A stretch of DNA of 64,000 bases, from NCBI RefSeq assembly GCF_049977365.1, contig NZ_JBNGEN010000006.1, positions 1 to 64,000 on the forward strand, read 5' to 3'. Source of the stretch: Brachymonas sp049977365. Its GTDB lineage: Bacteria; Pseudomonadota; Gammaproteobacteria; Burkholderiales; Burkholderiaceae_C. How positions within the stretch are numbered: position 1 is the stretch's first letter; each line of letters begins with the position of its first letter. Position numbers and translations under genes: made by a program. Below, piece by piece: positions 46,761 to 55,148 of the stretch. The notes below the pieces were generated by a model. It did no database searches. It was not told the origin of the DNA and worked only from the letters and a program-made list of their open reading frames with translations.

Positions 46761-47453
46761 ATGACCGACGTCCTTGCTTCCTCGCCCCCCCGCACCACCC
46801 GGCGCCCGGGTCGACCGGCTGCTTCGCAGACCCCCTGTGCGGACGGCCGATCCCGGCTGCTGGAAGTGGCTGTCACCATCTTCGGCCAGCACGGATTCGA
46901 TGGCGCCAGCCTGCGCACCATTGCCGAAGGTGCCGGACTCGACCCGGCCATGGTGAGTCACCACTTCGGCTCCAAGGCGCGACTCTGGCAGGCGGCCCTC
47001 GGCGCCATTGTCGAACGGCAGGAGGAGCATGCCCCCACCCTGCGCGCCATCATCGGCGGGGCAGAACCGCTCGTGGCCCGCATGCATGCCGCCATCGATT
47101 TCTTCATCGGCCTGGCCGCGCAGCGGCGCGAGGTCTTTCTCTTCTTCAGCCGCGAGCTGCACTCCCCGGGCTGGCGGCTCGATGCGCTCAACACCAGCCT
47201 GGCAGAACCTTTCTACCGCATCTGTGAACCCCTGTGGCAGGAGGCCATCGACGCCGGCATCGTGCAGAGCCAGCACCCGGCCGTCTTCCATACGCTGGTG
47301 CTGGGGGCCATCTGCATCACGCTCGATTCCAGCCCCACCATCACCCACCTGGCTGGCCAGGAGATCGACCGTCCTGCCATCACCCGGGCGCTGCGGGCCA
47401 TTCTGCAGGGGCACTTTCCGGCCACACCGGACGCGGGCGGCTCTGCCATCTGA
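46761..47453 (+). CDS. TetR-family regulator of the adjacent exporter (CerR-like C-terminal domain)
   Basis: A 230-residue TetR protein. A disordered start (to ~30) is followed by the HTH domain VAVTIFGQHGFDGASLRTIAEGAGLDPAMVSHHFGSKARLWQAA. The ligand domain (LRAIIGGAEPLVARMHAAIDFFIGL, EPFYRICEPLWQEAIDAGIV) resembles the CecR/YbiH-type DUF1956 group. It is divergent from the RbbA-type exporter operon, the usual layout for local repressors, with a palindrome between them. Confidence 0.88.
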   Translation: MTDVLASSPPRTTRRPGRPAASQTPCADGRSRLLEVAVTIFGQHGFDGASLRTIAEGAGLDPAMVSHHFGSKARLWQAALGAIVERQEEHAPTLRAIIGGAEPLVARMHAAIDFFIGLAAQRREVFLFFSRELHSPGWRLDALNTSLAEPFYRICEPLWQEAIDAGIVQSQHPAVFHTLVLGAICITLDSSPTITHLAGQEIDRPAITRALRAILQGHFPATPDAGGSAI

Positions 47454-47466
47454 CTCCTGTCCACGC

Positions 47467-48075
47467 CTACCGGAAGGCCGGGCCTCTCCCCATGCGGGCG
47501 TCGAGCGCCGTGCACAGCCGCTCCCATCCGGCCTCTCCCGGCTCCGTGTTGTCGAACACCAGCAGCTCGGGATACTCGGCCGGCTCCGGCCGAAAGAGGC
47601 GCGGATGGTACTGGTCCCAGTGGGCCAGCTTCCAGGCATCGCTGGGATGGGCACGCCGCTCGATGCGACGCCGGGCCTCCGCTTCCGCAAGCTGCACCCA
47701 CACAATGCTGATCTGCACCTCGGGCCCCACCCCCAGCCATGCCCGGTCGATGAGCCGGTGCGCCCGCACCTCGCGCGACAGCGGCCCGACCACCACCACA
47801 TTCCCTCCTGTGGCCAGGTTGTCACGTGCCGTGTCCAGCAGCCCCCGGTACTCGGGATCGCGCAGATGCTGGAGATACACAGGGCTGTCCCGGTCGTTCG
47901 GGTCGCCCGTGAGCAGGCCCATCACCTCGGCGCTGTAGGCGCCATAGAGCGTGTCCTTGTCGAGCAGGCACCACGCTCCCGCCGCCGGCTGCGCATGCCA
48001 GTGGCGCACCAGACGTCTGGCCAGCGTGGTCTTGCCCGTACCGGCATGGCCACAGAAAAAGAGAAGTTGCGACAT
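47467..48075 (-). CDS. P-loop AAA/kinase-like ATPase
   Basis: A 202-residue protein with Walker A GHAGTGKTT at residues 9-17 and a lid-type Arg-rich segment (EAEARRRIERRAHPSDAWKL). It resembles the zeta-toxin/kinase-like AAA_33 group; the substrate is unknown. AGGAGG lies about nine bases before the ATG. It converges with the TetR gene (13-base gap). Confidence 0.83.
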   Translation of the reverse strand: MSQLLFFCGHAGTGKTTLARRLVRHWHAQPAAGAWCLLDKDTLYGAYSAEVMGLLTGDPNDRDSPVYLQHLRDPEYRGLLDTARDNLATGGNVVVVGPLSREVRAHRLIDRAWLGVGPEVQISIVWVQLAEAEARRRIERRAHPSDAWKLAHWDQYHPRLFRPEPAEYPELLVFDNTEPGEAGWERLCTALDARMGRGPAFR

Positions 48076-48268
48076 GGGAAACGTCCTCCTGCAGGCAGGG
48101 CCACCATGGCCCGCCCGGGTGATCGGGAAACTCGACTATCCAGCCCCGAAGCATAGGCCATGGCAGCAACCAGCCCCGCTCCCAGCCTGTTCCCACACAC
48201 AGAGCCCAGGGCATACTCGGGACATCCTCCCTTTCCTGCACCTCCGCATCCTCCGGAACAGACCTGCC

Positions 48269-48958
48269 ATGGACCTTTCTTCTCTCTCCCGGGACGCCTC
48301 GGCAGCCTCCCGCACCGATCCCCGCACCCCCTGGCTGGTGGCGGGGGGACTCCTCCTGCTGTGCATCATGATCGCCACCTGCTGGCAGACCGCCGACCGG
48401 CTCACCTGGTTCCTCGAAACCTTTCCGGTGATGGTGGTGGTGCCGCTGCTGGTGGCCACCCACAGGCGCTATCCCCTCACCACGATGCTCTACGCCCTGA
48501 TCTTCGTGCATGCGCTGGTGCTGATCCACGGTGGGCTCTACACCTACGCCAAGGCTCCCCTGGGCTTCTTCATGGAACACTGGCTGGGCACCTCGCGCAA
48601 CCCCTACGACAAGGTCGGGCACTTTTTCCAGGGACTGGTGCCGGCCCTGGCGGCACGCGAGATTCTGGTGCGGGCGCGCTATGGCCTGGGGCCGCGCATG
48701 CTGGCCTTTCTGTGCGTGTGCATCGTGATGGCCGTGAGCGCCTGCTATGAACTCGTCGAATGGGGCGTAGCCGAAGCCTCGGGCCAGGCGGCCGATGCCT
48801 TTCTCGGCACCCAGGGCGATCCGTGGGACACCCAGTCGGACATGGCCTTCGCACTCATCGGGGGCCTGTGCGCCATGCTGTTTCTGCGCCGGCTGCATGA
48901 CCGGCAGCTCGCGCGGCTGCCCGGTGCATGCCCTGGGCGCGTGGCATCCGAGGTCTGA
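48269..48958 (+). CDS. YjdF/DUF2238-family inner-membrane protein
   Basis: A 229-residue membrane protein with about six helices. The family pattern is RNPYDKVGHFFQGLVPALAAREIL, then SACYELVEWGVAEASGQAADAFLGTQGDPWDTQSDM, with conserved His, Glu and Asp residues in or near the membrane. Function is unknown. The ATG at 48269 lies after a pyrimidine-rich leader. Confidence 0.87.
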   Translation: MDLSSLSRDASAASRTDPRTPWLVAGGLLLLCIMIATCWQTADRLTWFLETFPVMVVVPLLVATHRRYPLTTMLYALIFVHALVLIHGGLYTYAKAPLGFFMEHWLGTSRNPYDKVGHFFQGLVPALAAREILVRARYGLGPRMLAFLCVCIVMAVSACYELVEWGVAEASGQAADAFLGTQGDPWDTQSDMAFALIGGLCAMLFLRRLHDRQLARLPGACPGRVASEV

Positions 48959-48987
48959 ATCCGGGGCACGGAGGCCTCTCCTCGGCC

Positions 48988-49209
48988 TCAGAGCAGGTGG
49001 CGGGATTCAATCACATATTCGATCAGCAGCTTGGCCACAAAACCGGTAAAGCCAAGGCCCAGAGCCAGAAAGAGCCAGAACGTCCCCGCCTTGCCGGCCT
49101 TGGACTTCCAGGCCAGATTGGCAATGATGAAGATCATGTAGAGCATGAAGGCACCGACCCCGAAGGTCAGGCCGAATTGGGAAATCTGGGCTTCAGTCAG
49201 TCCGAACAT
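48988..49209 (-). CDS. DUF2788-family small membrane protein
   Basis: A 73-residue protein with two membrane helices (FGVGAFMLYMIFIIANLAW and FWLFLALGLGFTGFVAKLLI). The start MFGLTEAQISQFGLTFGVGAF is typical of the DUF2788 family found in beta-proteobacteria; function unknown. Confidence 0.82.
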   Translation of the reverse strand: MFGLTEAQISQFGLTFGVGAFMLYMIFIIANLAWKSKAGKAGTFWLFLALGLGFTGFVAKLLIEYVIESRHLL

Positions 49210-49374
49210 GGGTCAGGGTCATCCAGCAGGTCAGGGAGCGGATCAGGGGCGGTCGACAGCATAGCCGCAATCCCGGCACCCCATATCCGCGGTTGCGCCA
49301 AGTCCTTGCCCCGACACGGGAAATCACGGCGCCTCCGAGTGCGCACTGCGGCACAGTCGGCTGCCGCAGGCATG

Positions 49375-49397
49375 AAAAATCCGCCTCGTGGGCGGAT
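49375..49397 (-). terminator. Intrinsic terminator of the Spy-like gene
   Basis: On the minus strand ATCCGCC / GGCGGAT with a 5-base loop is followed by TTTTT. It lies about 60 bases past the Spy/LTXXQ gene. Confidence 0.8.
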
Positions 49398-49455
49398 CGG
49401 GTGCAGGCATGCCATGCACACCACCCGGTGACACCACCGGGCGGGAGGCAGATGC

Positions 49456-49902
49456 TTACTTGTGCTTCTTGCCCTTGGCAGGCGCAGCCGGCTGGTTGCT
49501 GGCCACGGGGGTGGCAGTCATCATGTCGAACTGCTTCTTCTGTTCGTCGTTGAGCTGGCCATAGAGCGCCACGGAAGCGTCATAGCGCTTGTTGATGAAG
49601 GCGGTTTCCTCGCCGCGCAGGCTCTTGAGGAAATCGACGCGCTGGGGAGTCTTCCAGCTGTTGAATTCCTGGGGAGAGGGGTTGCGGCTCGGCACGAAGC
49701 GGTTGGAATAGGCCGCCACGAAGTTGTTCCAGGCTCCTTCCTGCGCGGAGGAGATCTTCAGTGCGGACTTGAGCTGCATCATGGGATTGGCCTGCTTCTG
49801 GGCAGCCGGAGCAGCCTTTTCTGCGGCAAATGCGGCACCGCCGAGCAGGCCGAACATGGAAGCAGCGATCAGGGACCGCGTGAACAGTTTTTGAACAGAC
49901 AT
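49456..49902 (-). CDS. Periplasmic Spy/LTXXQ-motif family protein
   Basis: A 148-residue exported protein. The signal peptide is cut near AAFA (residue ~26). LKISSAQEGAWNNFVAAY and LNDEQKKQFDMMT are degenerate repeats of the LTXXQ type found in the chaperones Spy and CpxP. The C-terminus is Lys-rich. GAGGA lies six bases before the ATG at 49902. Periplasmic chaperone or envelope-stress role is likely from the family. Confidence 0.82.
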   Translation of the reverse strand: MSVQKLFTRSLIAASMFGLLGGAAFAAEKAAPAAQKQANPMMQLKSALKISSAQEGAWNNFVAAYSNRFVPSRNPSPQEFNSWKTPQRVDFLKSLRGEETAFINKRYDASVALYGQLNDEQKKQFDMMTATPVASNQPAAPAKGKKHK

Positions 49903-50052
49903 GGTAATCCTCGGGTTGTCTAGCAATGCGGCGGTGCCTTTGTGGCCTGGGCCGCCTCGCGCACAGTATGCCCTGAAAGTTTGCCTCCCGACTACCCGGG
50001 GCGGTACGTTTGTAACAGAATCGCGGATTCGGCGCCTCTGGCTGCGGATCCG

Positions 50053-50526
50053 TTACATTCTGCCGCCCTCGCAGCAGGCAGGCTCCTGCGCGCTGCCCAG
50101 CGAATCGAGAATCGCACACTCGGGACGCTGGTCGCCATGGCAGGCATGCACCAGCGTCTCGAGTGTGACCTGCATGGCCTGCAGGTCGGCGATGCGGCGC
50201 TCCAGGCGTTCGACCTGCGCCTGCGCAAGCGCCTTGACCTGCGCACTGCTGCGCGTGGGGTTGTGCCACAGATCGAGCAGGCTGGCCGTCTGCTCCATGT
50301 CGAATCCCACGGCACGGCTGCGCCGGATGAAGCACAGGGCCTGCACCTCCGACTGGCCATAGAGCCGGTATCCCCCCTCGCTGCGGGCAATGTCGCCCAG
50401 CAGCCCCAGACTCTCGTAGTACCGCACCATCTTCGGGCTGAGGCCCGCGAGACGCGCAGCCTGGCCGACATTCACCGGCCAGCTCACCGAAGCCAGGGAG
50501 GGGAGGGGGGCTACCGGGTGGCTCAC
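50053..50526 (-). CDS. cueR: MerR-family copper-responsive regulator
   Basis: A 157-residue CueR-like activator. The HTH (NVGQAARLAGLSPKMVRYYESLGLL) and dimer coiled coil are followed by the metal loop CHGDQRPEC: two cysteines spaced C-x7-C, as in CueR Cys112/Cys120. A second Cys pair (ACCEGG) is at the C-terminus. The GTG at 50526 overlaps the yceI stop by four bases; GTG codons closer to the HTH are alternatives. Two CueR-type promoters lie 1 kb away between copZ and copA. Confidence 0.9.
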   Translation of the reverse strand: MSHPVAPLPSLASVSWPVNVGQAARLAGLSPKMVRYYESLGLLGDIARSEGGYRLYGQSEVQALCFIRRSRAVGFDMEQTASLLDLWHNPTRSSAQVKALAQAQVERLERRIADLQAMQVTLETLVHACHGDQRPECAILDSLGSAQEPACCEGGRM

Positions 50527-51104
50527 TTCTGCACGGCCTCGATCTGCGTGATGAGGTGCACGGAAGTGGGCATGCCCATCTTCACGAGGTAATCCATGCC
50601 CCACTGGGTACGGTCGATGGTGGTCTCGAAGTCGCCGCCGCAGACTTCACGGCCATTGAACATCGGGCTCTTGTAGCAGTTGAAGTGCACAGCCTTGAGC
50701 GTGACCGGATGGGTCTTGCCCAGCAGGGTGAGCTGGCCCGGAACCGACACGAGCTTGTCGCCCTGGAACACGAAGCGGTCCGACACGAAGCGGACGGTCG
50801 GATAGCGTGCGCTGTCGAACAGGTCGGCGCTCTTGAGATGGGCATCGAAATGCTCGGTGCCGGAGCTGATGGTGTCGGTGTGGATGGAGACATCGACACG
50901 GCCGCGATGGTGGGCACGGTCGAGCTCGATGGAGCCCGTGGTCTTGTCGAAGCGCGCACGGTTGGTGGAAGTCCCGAAGTGGCCGATCTCGAACGTGGTG
51001 TGCGTATGGGCGGGATCGATTTCATAGCTGGCGGCCTGCGCCGCTGTGGCGCCCAGGGCCAGGGTGGCCGCCACGGCCATCAGGGAAAGACGAACTGTCT
51101 GCAT
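50523..51104 (-). CDS. YceI-family periplasmic protein
   Basis: A 193-residue exported protein. The signal peptide is cut near AAQA (residue ~24). The mature YceI domain starts SYEIDPAHTHTTFEIGHFGTS and includes TGSIELDRAHHRGRVDVSIHTDT, DLFDSARYPTVRFVSDRF and KTHPVTLKAVHFNCY. YceI proteins bind isoprenoid-like lipids. It precedes and overlaps cueR and lies downstream of copZ, so it may be copper-linked. Confidence 0.92.
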   Translation of the reverse strand: MQTVRLSLMAVAATLALGATAAQAASYEIDPAHTHTTFEIGHFGTSTNRARFDKTTGSIELDRAHHRGRVDVSIHTDTISSGTEHFDAHLKSADLFDSARYPTVRFVSDRFVFQGDKLVSVPGQLTLLGKTHPVTLKAVHFNCYKSPMFNGREVCGGDFETTIDRTQWGMDYLVKMGMPTSVHLITQIEAVQK

Positions 51105-51256
51105 GTCATTGCTCCTTGCATAGGGGGCAGCCCTGTCTGCATCCCCATGATGTGGACAAGGCTGTGTATAAAGTGTGCATCAGGACGGGATAACCGCCTG
51201 CCATACGGGGACAAGCCAAACTGCTCTATAGGAGAAGGGCGCATCCCCTTGCCGAA

Positions 51257-51466
51257 TCAGGCCTGGGGCGCAGCCTGGTAGCCCTCTTCGGTGATGGCGG
51301 CACACAGGGCCTGCGGATCGGCCGAGGTCTTGACCTCGACCAGATTGGCGGCTCGGTCGATATGGACTTCGGCCTGGGCATCGAGCTGGTGAATGGCACG
51401 GGTCACGGCTTTCTCGCAGTGGCCACAGGTCATGCCGGTGACCGTCAGACGAAGGGCTTCGCTCAT
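51257..51466 (-). CDS. copZ: CopZ-like copper chaperone (HMA domain)
   Basis: A 69-residue protein that is a single heavy-metal-associated domain. The metal site is GMTCGHC (Cys14 and Cys17). GAGGAG lies seven bases before the ATG. It would carry Cu(I) in the cytoplasm to the CopA pump encoded divergently. A CueR-type promoter lies about 50 bases upstream. Confidence 0.93.
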   Translation of the reverse strand: MSEALRLTVTGMTCGHCEKAVTRAIHQLDAQAEVHIDRAANLVEVKTSADPQALCAAITEEGYQAAPQA

Positions 51467-51512
51467 GGATATCTCCTCAACAGAAAACGACGAAAAATGA
51501 AAACCACGCATC

Positions 51513-51543
51513 AGTCTCCACCTTGCCACCATGGCAAGGTCAA
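51513..51543 (-). promoter_or_regulatory. CueR-type promoter of copZ
   Basis: On the minus strand, -35 TTGACC (51543-51538) and -10 GAGACT (51518-51513) are 19 bases apart, the over-long spacer used by MerR activators. Inside is the inverted repeat ACCTTGCCA / TGGCAAGGT with a 3-base centre (51520-51540), matching CueR operators. Confidence 0.82.
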
Positions 51544-51587
51544 GGTCAAGACACAGCCCGCCTCCGGGCAGGGGAGATGCCATCGGG

Positions 51588-51618
51588 TTGACCTTTCCCT
51601 CATGGCAAGGTCTAGCCT
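51588..51618 (+). promoter_or_regulatory. CueR-type promoter of copA
   Basis: -35 TTGACC (51588-51593), 19-base spacer, -10 TAGCCT (51613-51618). The spacer includes ACCTTTCCC ... TGGCAAGGT (51591-51611), an imperfect CueR operator. It lies about 100 bases before the copA start, separated by a pyrimidine-rich leader. Confidence 0.84.
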
Positions 51619-51717
51619 CTGCGCTGTCGGGGCTCCTCCCACGCCAGGAACCGGGCTTCCATTCTCCCCTTTCCGGCCGGACCCCCTCCCGCTTCCTCTT
51701 TTTCCCCCTGCATCGCC

Positions 51718-54129
51718 ATGAACAGTTCCTCTCGTCCTCCCACCCCCGCTCCCGTCCCTGCACCGACCTTTCCAACCCACTCCCCCGACGGCGCGGCGCA
51801 GTGCACCCTGGACATCGGCATCGACGGCATGACCTGTGCCTCCTGCGTGGCCCGCGTCGAACGGGCCCTCAAGAAGGTCGACGGCGTGGCGGATGCCAAT
51901 GTCAATCTCGCCACCGAAACGGCCCGGGTCACGCTCACGCCCGCCCTCGCGCATACGGCCTCCTCGCCCACGCAGGCCCCGGCCGCGCTGCTGCGAGCCA
52001 TCCGCAACGCCGGCTATGTGCCCCGCGCCCACGCCGGGCTCCAGCCGCTGTCGCAGGAGCGGGTATTCGGCATTCCACGCGATTTTCTGCCTGTGCTCGC
52101 AGGCCTGATCCTGTGCATCCCGCTGGTGGCCCCCATGCTGGCCATTCCCTGGCTGGGCAGCGAGCGCGCCCACATGCTGGTCCCCGTGTGGCTGCAGTTC
52201 CTCCTCGCCACCCTGGTGCAGTTCACTCTGGGCCTGCGCTTCTACCGCGCCGCATGGCATGCCCTCCAGCAGCGCACCGGCAACATGGAACTCCTGGTTG
52301 CCCTGGGCACTTCCGCAGCCTGGCTCCTGTCCGTCTGGCTGTGGATGCGCCACGGCATCACGATGCCTGTGCACGGCGACATGCCCATGGCATCCGGCGG
52401 CCCTGCCACGGAGACGGCTCCCCATGTGTACTTCGAGAGCTCCGCCGTGGTCATCACGCTGGTACAGCTCGGCAAGTGGATGGAAGGCCGCGCCAAGCGC
52501 CAGACCACGCAGGCCATTGCAGCGCTGCAGTCGCTGCGCCCGGATGTCGCCCACTGGCTCTCGCCGCTCGACGGCGAACAGGACGTTCCCGTCGCCGAGC
52601 TCATGCTGGGCGACACCATCGTCGTCAAGCCCGGTGAACGCATCCCGGCAGACGGCCTCGTCCGAAACGGCGCAAGCCAGGTCGATGCCAGCATGCTCAC
52701 GGGAGAACCACTCCCCGTCGAGGTGTCTGCCGGAGACCGCGTGACCGGAGGCACCCTCAACGGCGATGGCGTGCTGCAGGTGGATGTCCGAGCCACCGCC
52801 TCCGAAAGCGTGCTCGCCCACATCATCCGGCTCGTCGAGGACGCCCAGGCCGCCAAGCCTCCGATTCAGAAACTCGTCGACAGGGTGGCGGCCGTGTTCG
52901 TGCCCACCGTGCTTGCAGTGGCCACCATCACCTTCGTGGGCTGGCTGCTGGCAGGGTTGCCCATGGAACCGGCTCTGCTGCGTGCCGTCGCCGTGCTGGT
53001 CATCGCCTGCCCCTGCGCACTCGGCCTGGCCACGCCCGTCGCCATCATGGCCGGCACCGGAGTCGCCGCACGCGCCGGCATTCTCATCAAGGACAGCATT
53101 GCACTCGAACGCGCCCACCAGGTCCGTATCGTCGCCTTCGACAAGACCGGCACCCTCACAGTCGGCGAGCCCCGGCTCGCCGCCACGCTGGATCTGCACG
53201 CCACTGCGTCCTCGTCCGCACCTTCCGTCCTTGCCATCGCTGCGGCACTGCAGGCTGGCAGCACCCATCCTCTGGCACATGCCATCCTGCTCGAAGCCCA
53301 GAAACAGGCGGTGACGGCGGCAGAAGGAGCGCATGCGCTCCAGACCACACCGGGTCGCGGCATCGAAGGCCGCATCGGCGACACCCTCTGGCTACTCGGC
53401 AGCCTGCGCTGGATGCAGGAACTCGGTGCAGCGCTCGATGCTCCTGCCTGCAGGGACTTCATTGCGCACTGGCAGAGCCAGGGCGCCACACTGTCCGCCC
53501 TGGCGCTGCGCTCCCATCCCGATGCTCCCGTGCAGCTGGCGGCACTCTGGGCCTTTGCAGATCACCCGAAACCCGAAGCTGCCAGCGCCGTGCACACTCT
53601 GCAGTCCCGCGGCATCCGCACGGTGCTCATCAGCGGCGACAACCGGGCCGCTGCCCTGGCCCTGGCACAGCAGGTCGGCATTCCATCCGACGCGGTCCAT
53701 GCCGACGTCCTTCCCGGCGACAAGGCCCTCACCATTGCGCACCTGCAGCACCCTGCACGGGCAGGCGATGCACCGCAGGTCGTCGCCATGGTGGGCGATG
53801 GCATCAACGACGCTCCTGCCCTTGCACAGGCAGATGTCGGAATGGCCATGGCCAATCCACAGGGAGGTACCGACGTTGCCCTCCATGCGGCCGATGTCAC
53901 CCTGATGCGTGGAGATGTACGGCTCGTGGCCGCAGCACTCGATGTTTCCAGAGTCACCGTCCGCAAGATCCGCCAGAACCTGTTCTGGGCCTTTGCCTAC
54001 AACGTGGTCGGCATTCCACTCGCGGCTTTTGGCTACCTCAACCCCATGCTCGCCGGTGCCGCCATGGCACTCAGTTCCGTTTCCGTTGTCAGCAATGCGC
54101 TCCTGCTTCGTCGATGGAAGCCGTTCTGA
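51718..54129 (+). CDS. copA: Copper-exporting P-type ATPase
   Basis: Cu(I) pump of 803 residues in the inner membrane. One N-terminal HMA domain with GMTCASC (Cys40, Cys43), eight membrane helices, actuator motif MLTGEPLPV, the intramembrane CPC (Cys431-Pro-Cys433) in IACPCALGLATP, and phosphorylated Asp475 in DKTGTLT. GDGINDAPALAQADVGMAM completes the P-type core. The first 28 residues are a Pro/Ser-rich extension. It is divergent from copZ-yceI-cueR and controlled by a CueR-type promoter. Confidence 0.96.
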   Translation: MNSSSRPPTPAPVPAPTFPTHSPDGAAQCTLDIGIDGMTCASCVARVERALKKVDGVADANVNLATETARVTLTPALAHTASSPTQAPAALLRAIRNAGYVPRAHAGLQPLSQERVFGIPRDFLPVLAGLILCIPLVAPMLAIPWLGSERAHMLVPVWLQFLLATLVQFTLGLRFYRAAWHALQQRTGNMELLVALGTSAAWLLSVWLWMRHGITMPVHGDMPMASGGPATETAPHVYFESSAVVITLVQLGKWMEGRAKRQTTQAIAALQSLRPDVAHWLSPLDGEQDVPVAELMLGDTIVVKPGERIPADGLVRNGASQVDASMLTGEPLPVEVSAGDRVTGGTLNGDGVLQVDVRATASESVLAHIIRLVEDAQAAKPPIQKLVDRVAAVFVPTVLAVATITFVGWLLAGLPMEPALLRAVAVLVIACPCALGLATPVAIMAGTGVAARAGILIKDSIALERAHQVRIVAFDKTGTLTVGEPRLAATLDLHATASSSAPSVLAIAAALQAGSTHPLAHAILLEAQKQAVTAAEGAHALQTTPGRGIEGRIGDTLWLLGSLRWMQELGAALDAPACRDFIAHWQSQGATLSALALRSHPDAPVQLAALWAFADHPKPEAASAVHTLQSRGIRTVLISGDNRAAALALAQQVGIPSDAVHADVLPGDKALTIAHLQHPARAGDAPQVVAMVGDGINDAPALAQADVGMAMANPQGGTDVALHAADVTLMRGDVRLVAAALDVSRVTVRKIRQNLFWAFAYNVVGIPLAAFGYLNPMLAGAAMALSSVSVVSNALLLRRWKPF

Positions 54130-54158
54130 CAGCCCGTTTTCTTTCTGACTTCTTCCCG

Positions 54159-54187
54159 AACCGGACCGCGAGGTCCGGTTTTTTTTT
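54159..54187 (+). terminator. Intrinsic terminator of copA
   Basis: AACCGGACC / GGTCCGGTT with loop GCGA, running into nine T. It lies 30 bases past the copA stop. Confidence 0.93.
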
Positions 54188-54189
54188 GC

Positions 54190-55148
54190 TCTCTGCTCCT
54201 GACCGACTGCAGCGAGCGTTCTGCCTGCTCAAACGCCGTTTTTTGCCCTGAGCCCATTGTAGGCAGTCCGTTCCTTGCGGTCAGCCCCCTCGTCCTGCAG
54301 GCAGCCGGGAAAGTTGTCCAAGGTCTTTTTCTGTATTTTGATATATCAGTAGTGGTAGTAAATAGAAGCCCGACCGTTTCTGTGGATAACTGCATTTTTC
54401 TCAATTTCCGCGCGCAGTTGGAGAAAAAAAATCCCTGTGCAGCTCCGCCGTCGCGCCCTGTGCACGAACAGACCACAACCTGAGCACGTCCCCGCTTTCG
54501 GTGCACAACTCCTCATTTGCCCGCAAATTGCCCACAAGGTTGTGCCTGCACATTTTTTTTGGATGTTCTGTTGTTCCTGTGGCGTGCCGGCATCGAAATG
54601 CCACAGCGAAGGGGCCGGTGCTTCACAAAAGGTTCCCCGATCGCCCATGCGGGCAGCAGCAGGAGGGCGCGACAGGAGCAGAGGGGGCCGATAGAATCGG
54701 AAGCCTTGGGCAGGACGTGGAACAGCCTGGGTTCTGCTGTTGTCTGTGATCCAGTGGGCAGGGGCTGTCTGATCCCTGAAGTGAGCGAAAAAACCGGTCC
54801 TGCATGGCAGGCTGTTCTGGGAACTCTGTGAGCTCTGGTCAGGAAAGGGCACTGCAGCTTTCCCGTGCCGTCATGCGCGCATTCGGCCGGCGGAACGCCA
54901 GGCCAGGCTGTGAACGGGCCCATTACCTTCATATTTCGTATTGTGAAATATGAATGTGATTTTTCCACGTCTTTTCTGGATTGCCATGGTGTCCATGGCG
55001 TCCGATTGCGCGCTGGGCGCTCAAGCGCGTGCACCACGCCATTTCTTTGAATCTGTGGAACCCGTGGCTTCCGGAGCCAGGTTCCCGATGCCGTTCCCGA
55101 TGCCCTGTCTGTCAGGGATGCATCGCACGGCGTGAAGGGGAGTCATCC
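54190..55148. other. Gene-free, AT-richer region before mnmG; possible replication-origin region
   Basis: Nearly 1 kb without a supportable gene. A perfect DnaA box TGTGGATAA lies at 54381-54389, next to an AT-rich patch (54325-54370) and an A-run at 54423-54430. Looser TGTGCA or TTGCCCACA motifs follow up to about 54550. It is directly upstream of the mnmG-rsmG-parA-parB block, which lies at the origin in many bacteria. A palindrome sits at 54928-54954. A single perfect box is weak proof of an origin, so this stays a proposal; dnaA is not in the window. Confidence 0.35.
54928..54954. promoter_or_regulatory. Perfect 10-bp inverted repeat upstream of mnmG
   Basis: TTCATATTTC and GAAATATGAA flank a 7-base spacer. 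The shape suits a dimeric repressor operator. It is about 195 bases before the mnmG start. No regulator gene is close, so the protein that binds is unknown. Confidence 0.45.

Noticed and set aside
54950..55135. 61-residue frame upstream of mnmG
   Set aside because: No ribosome-binding site and an upstream palindrome overlaps its start. The sequence has no family features.
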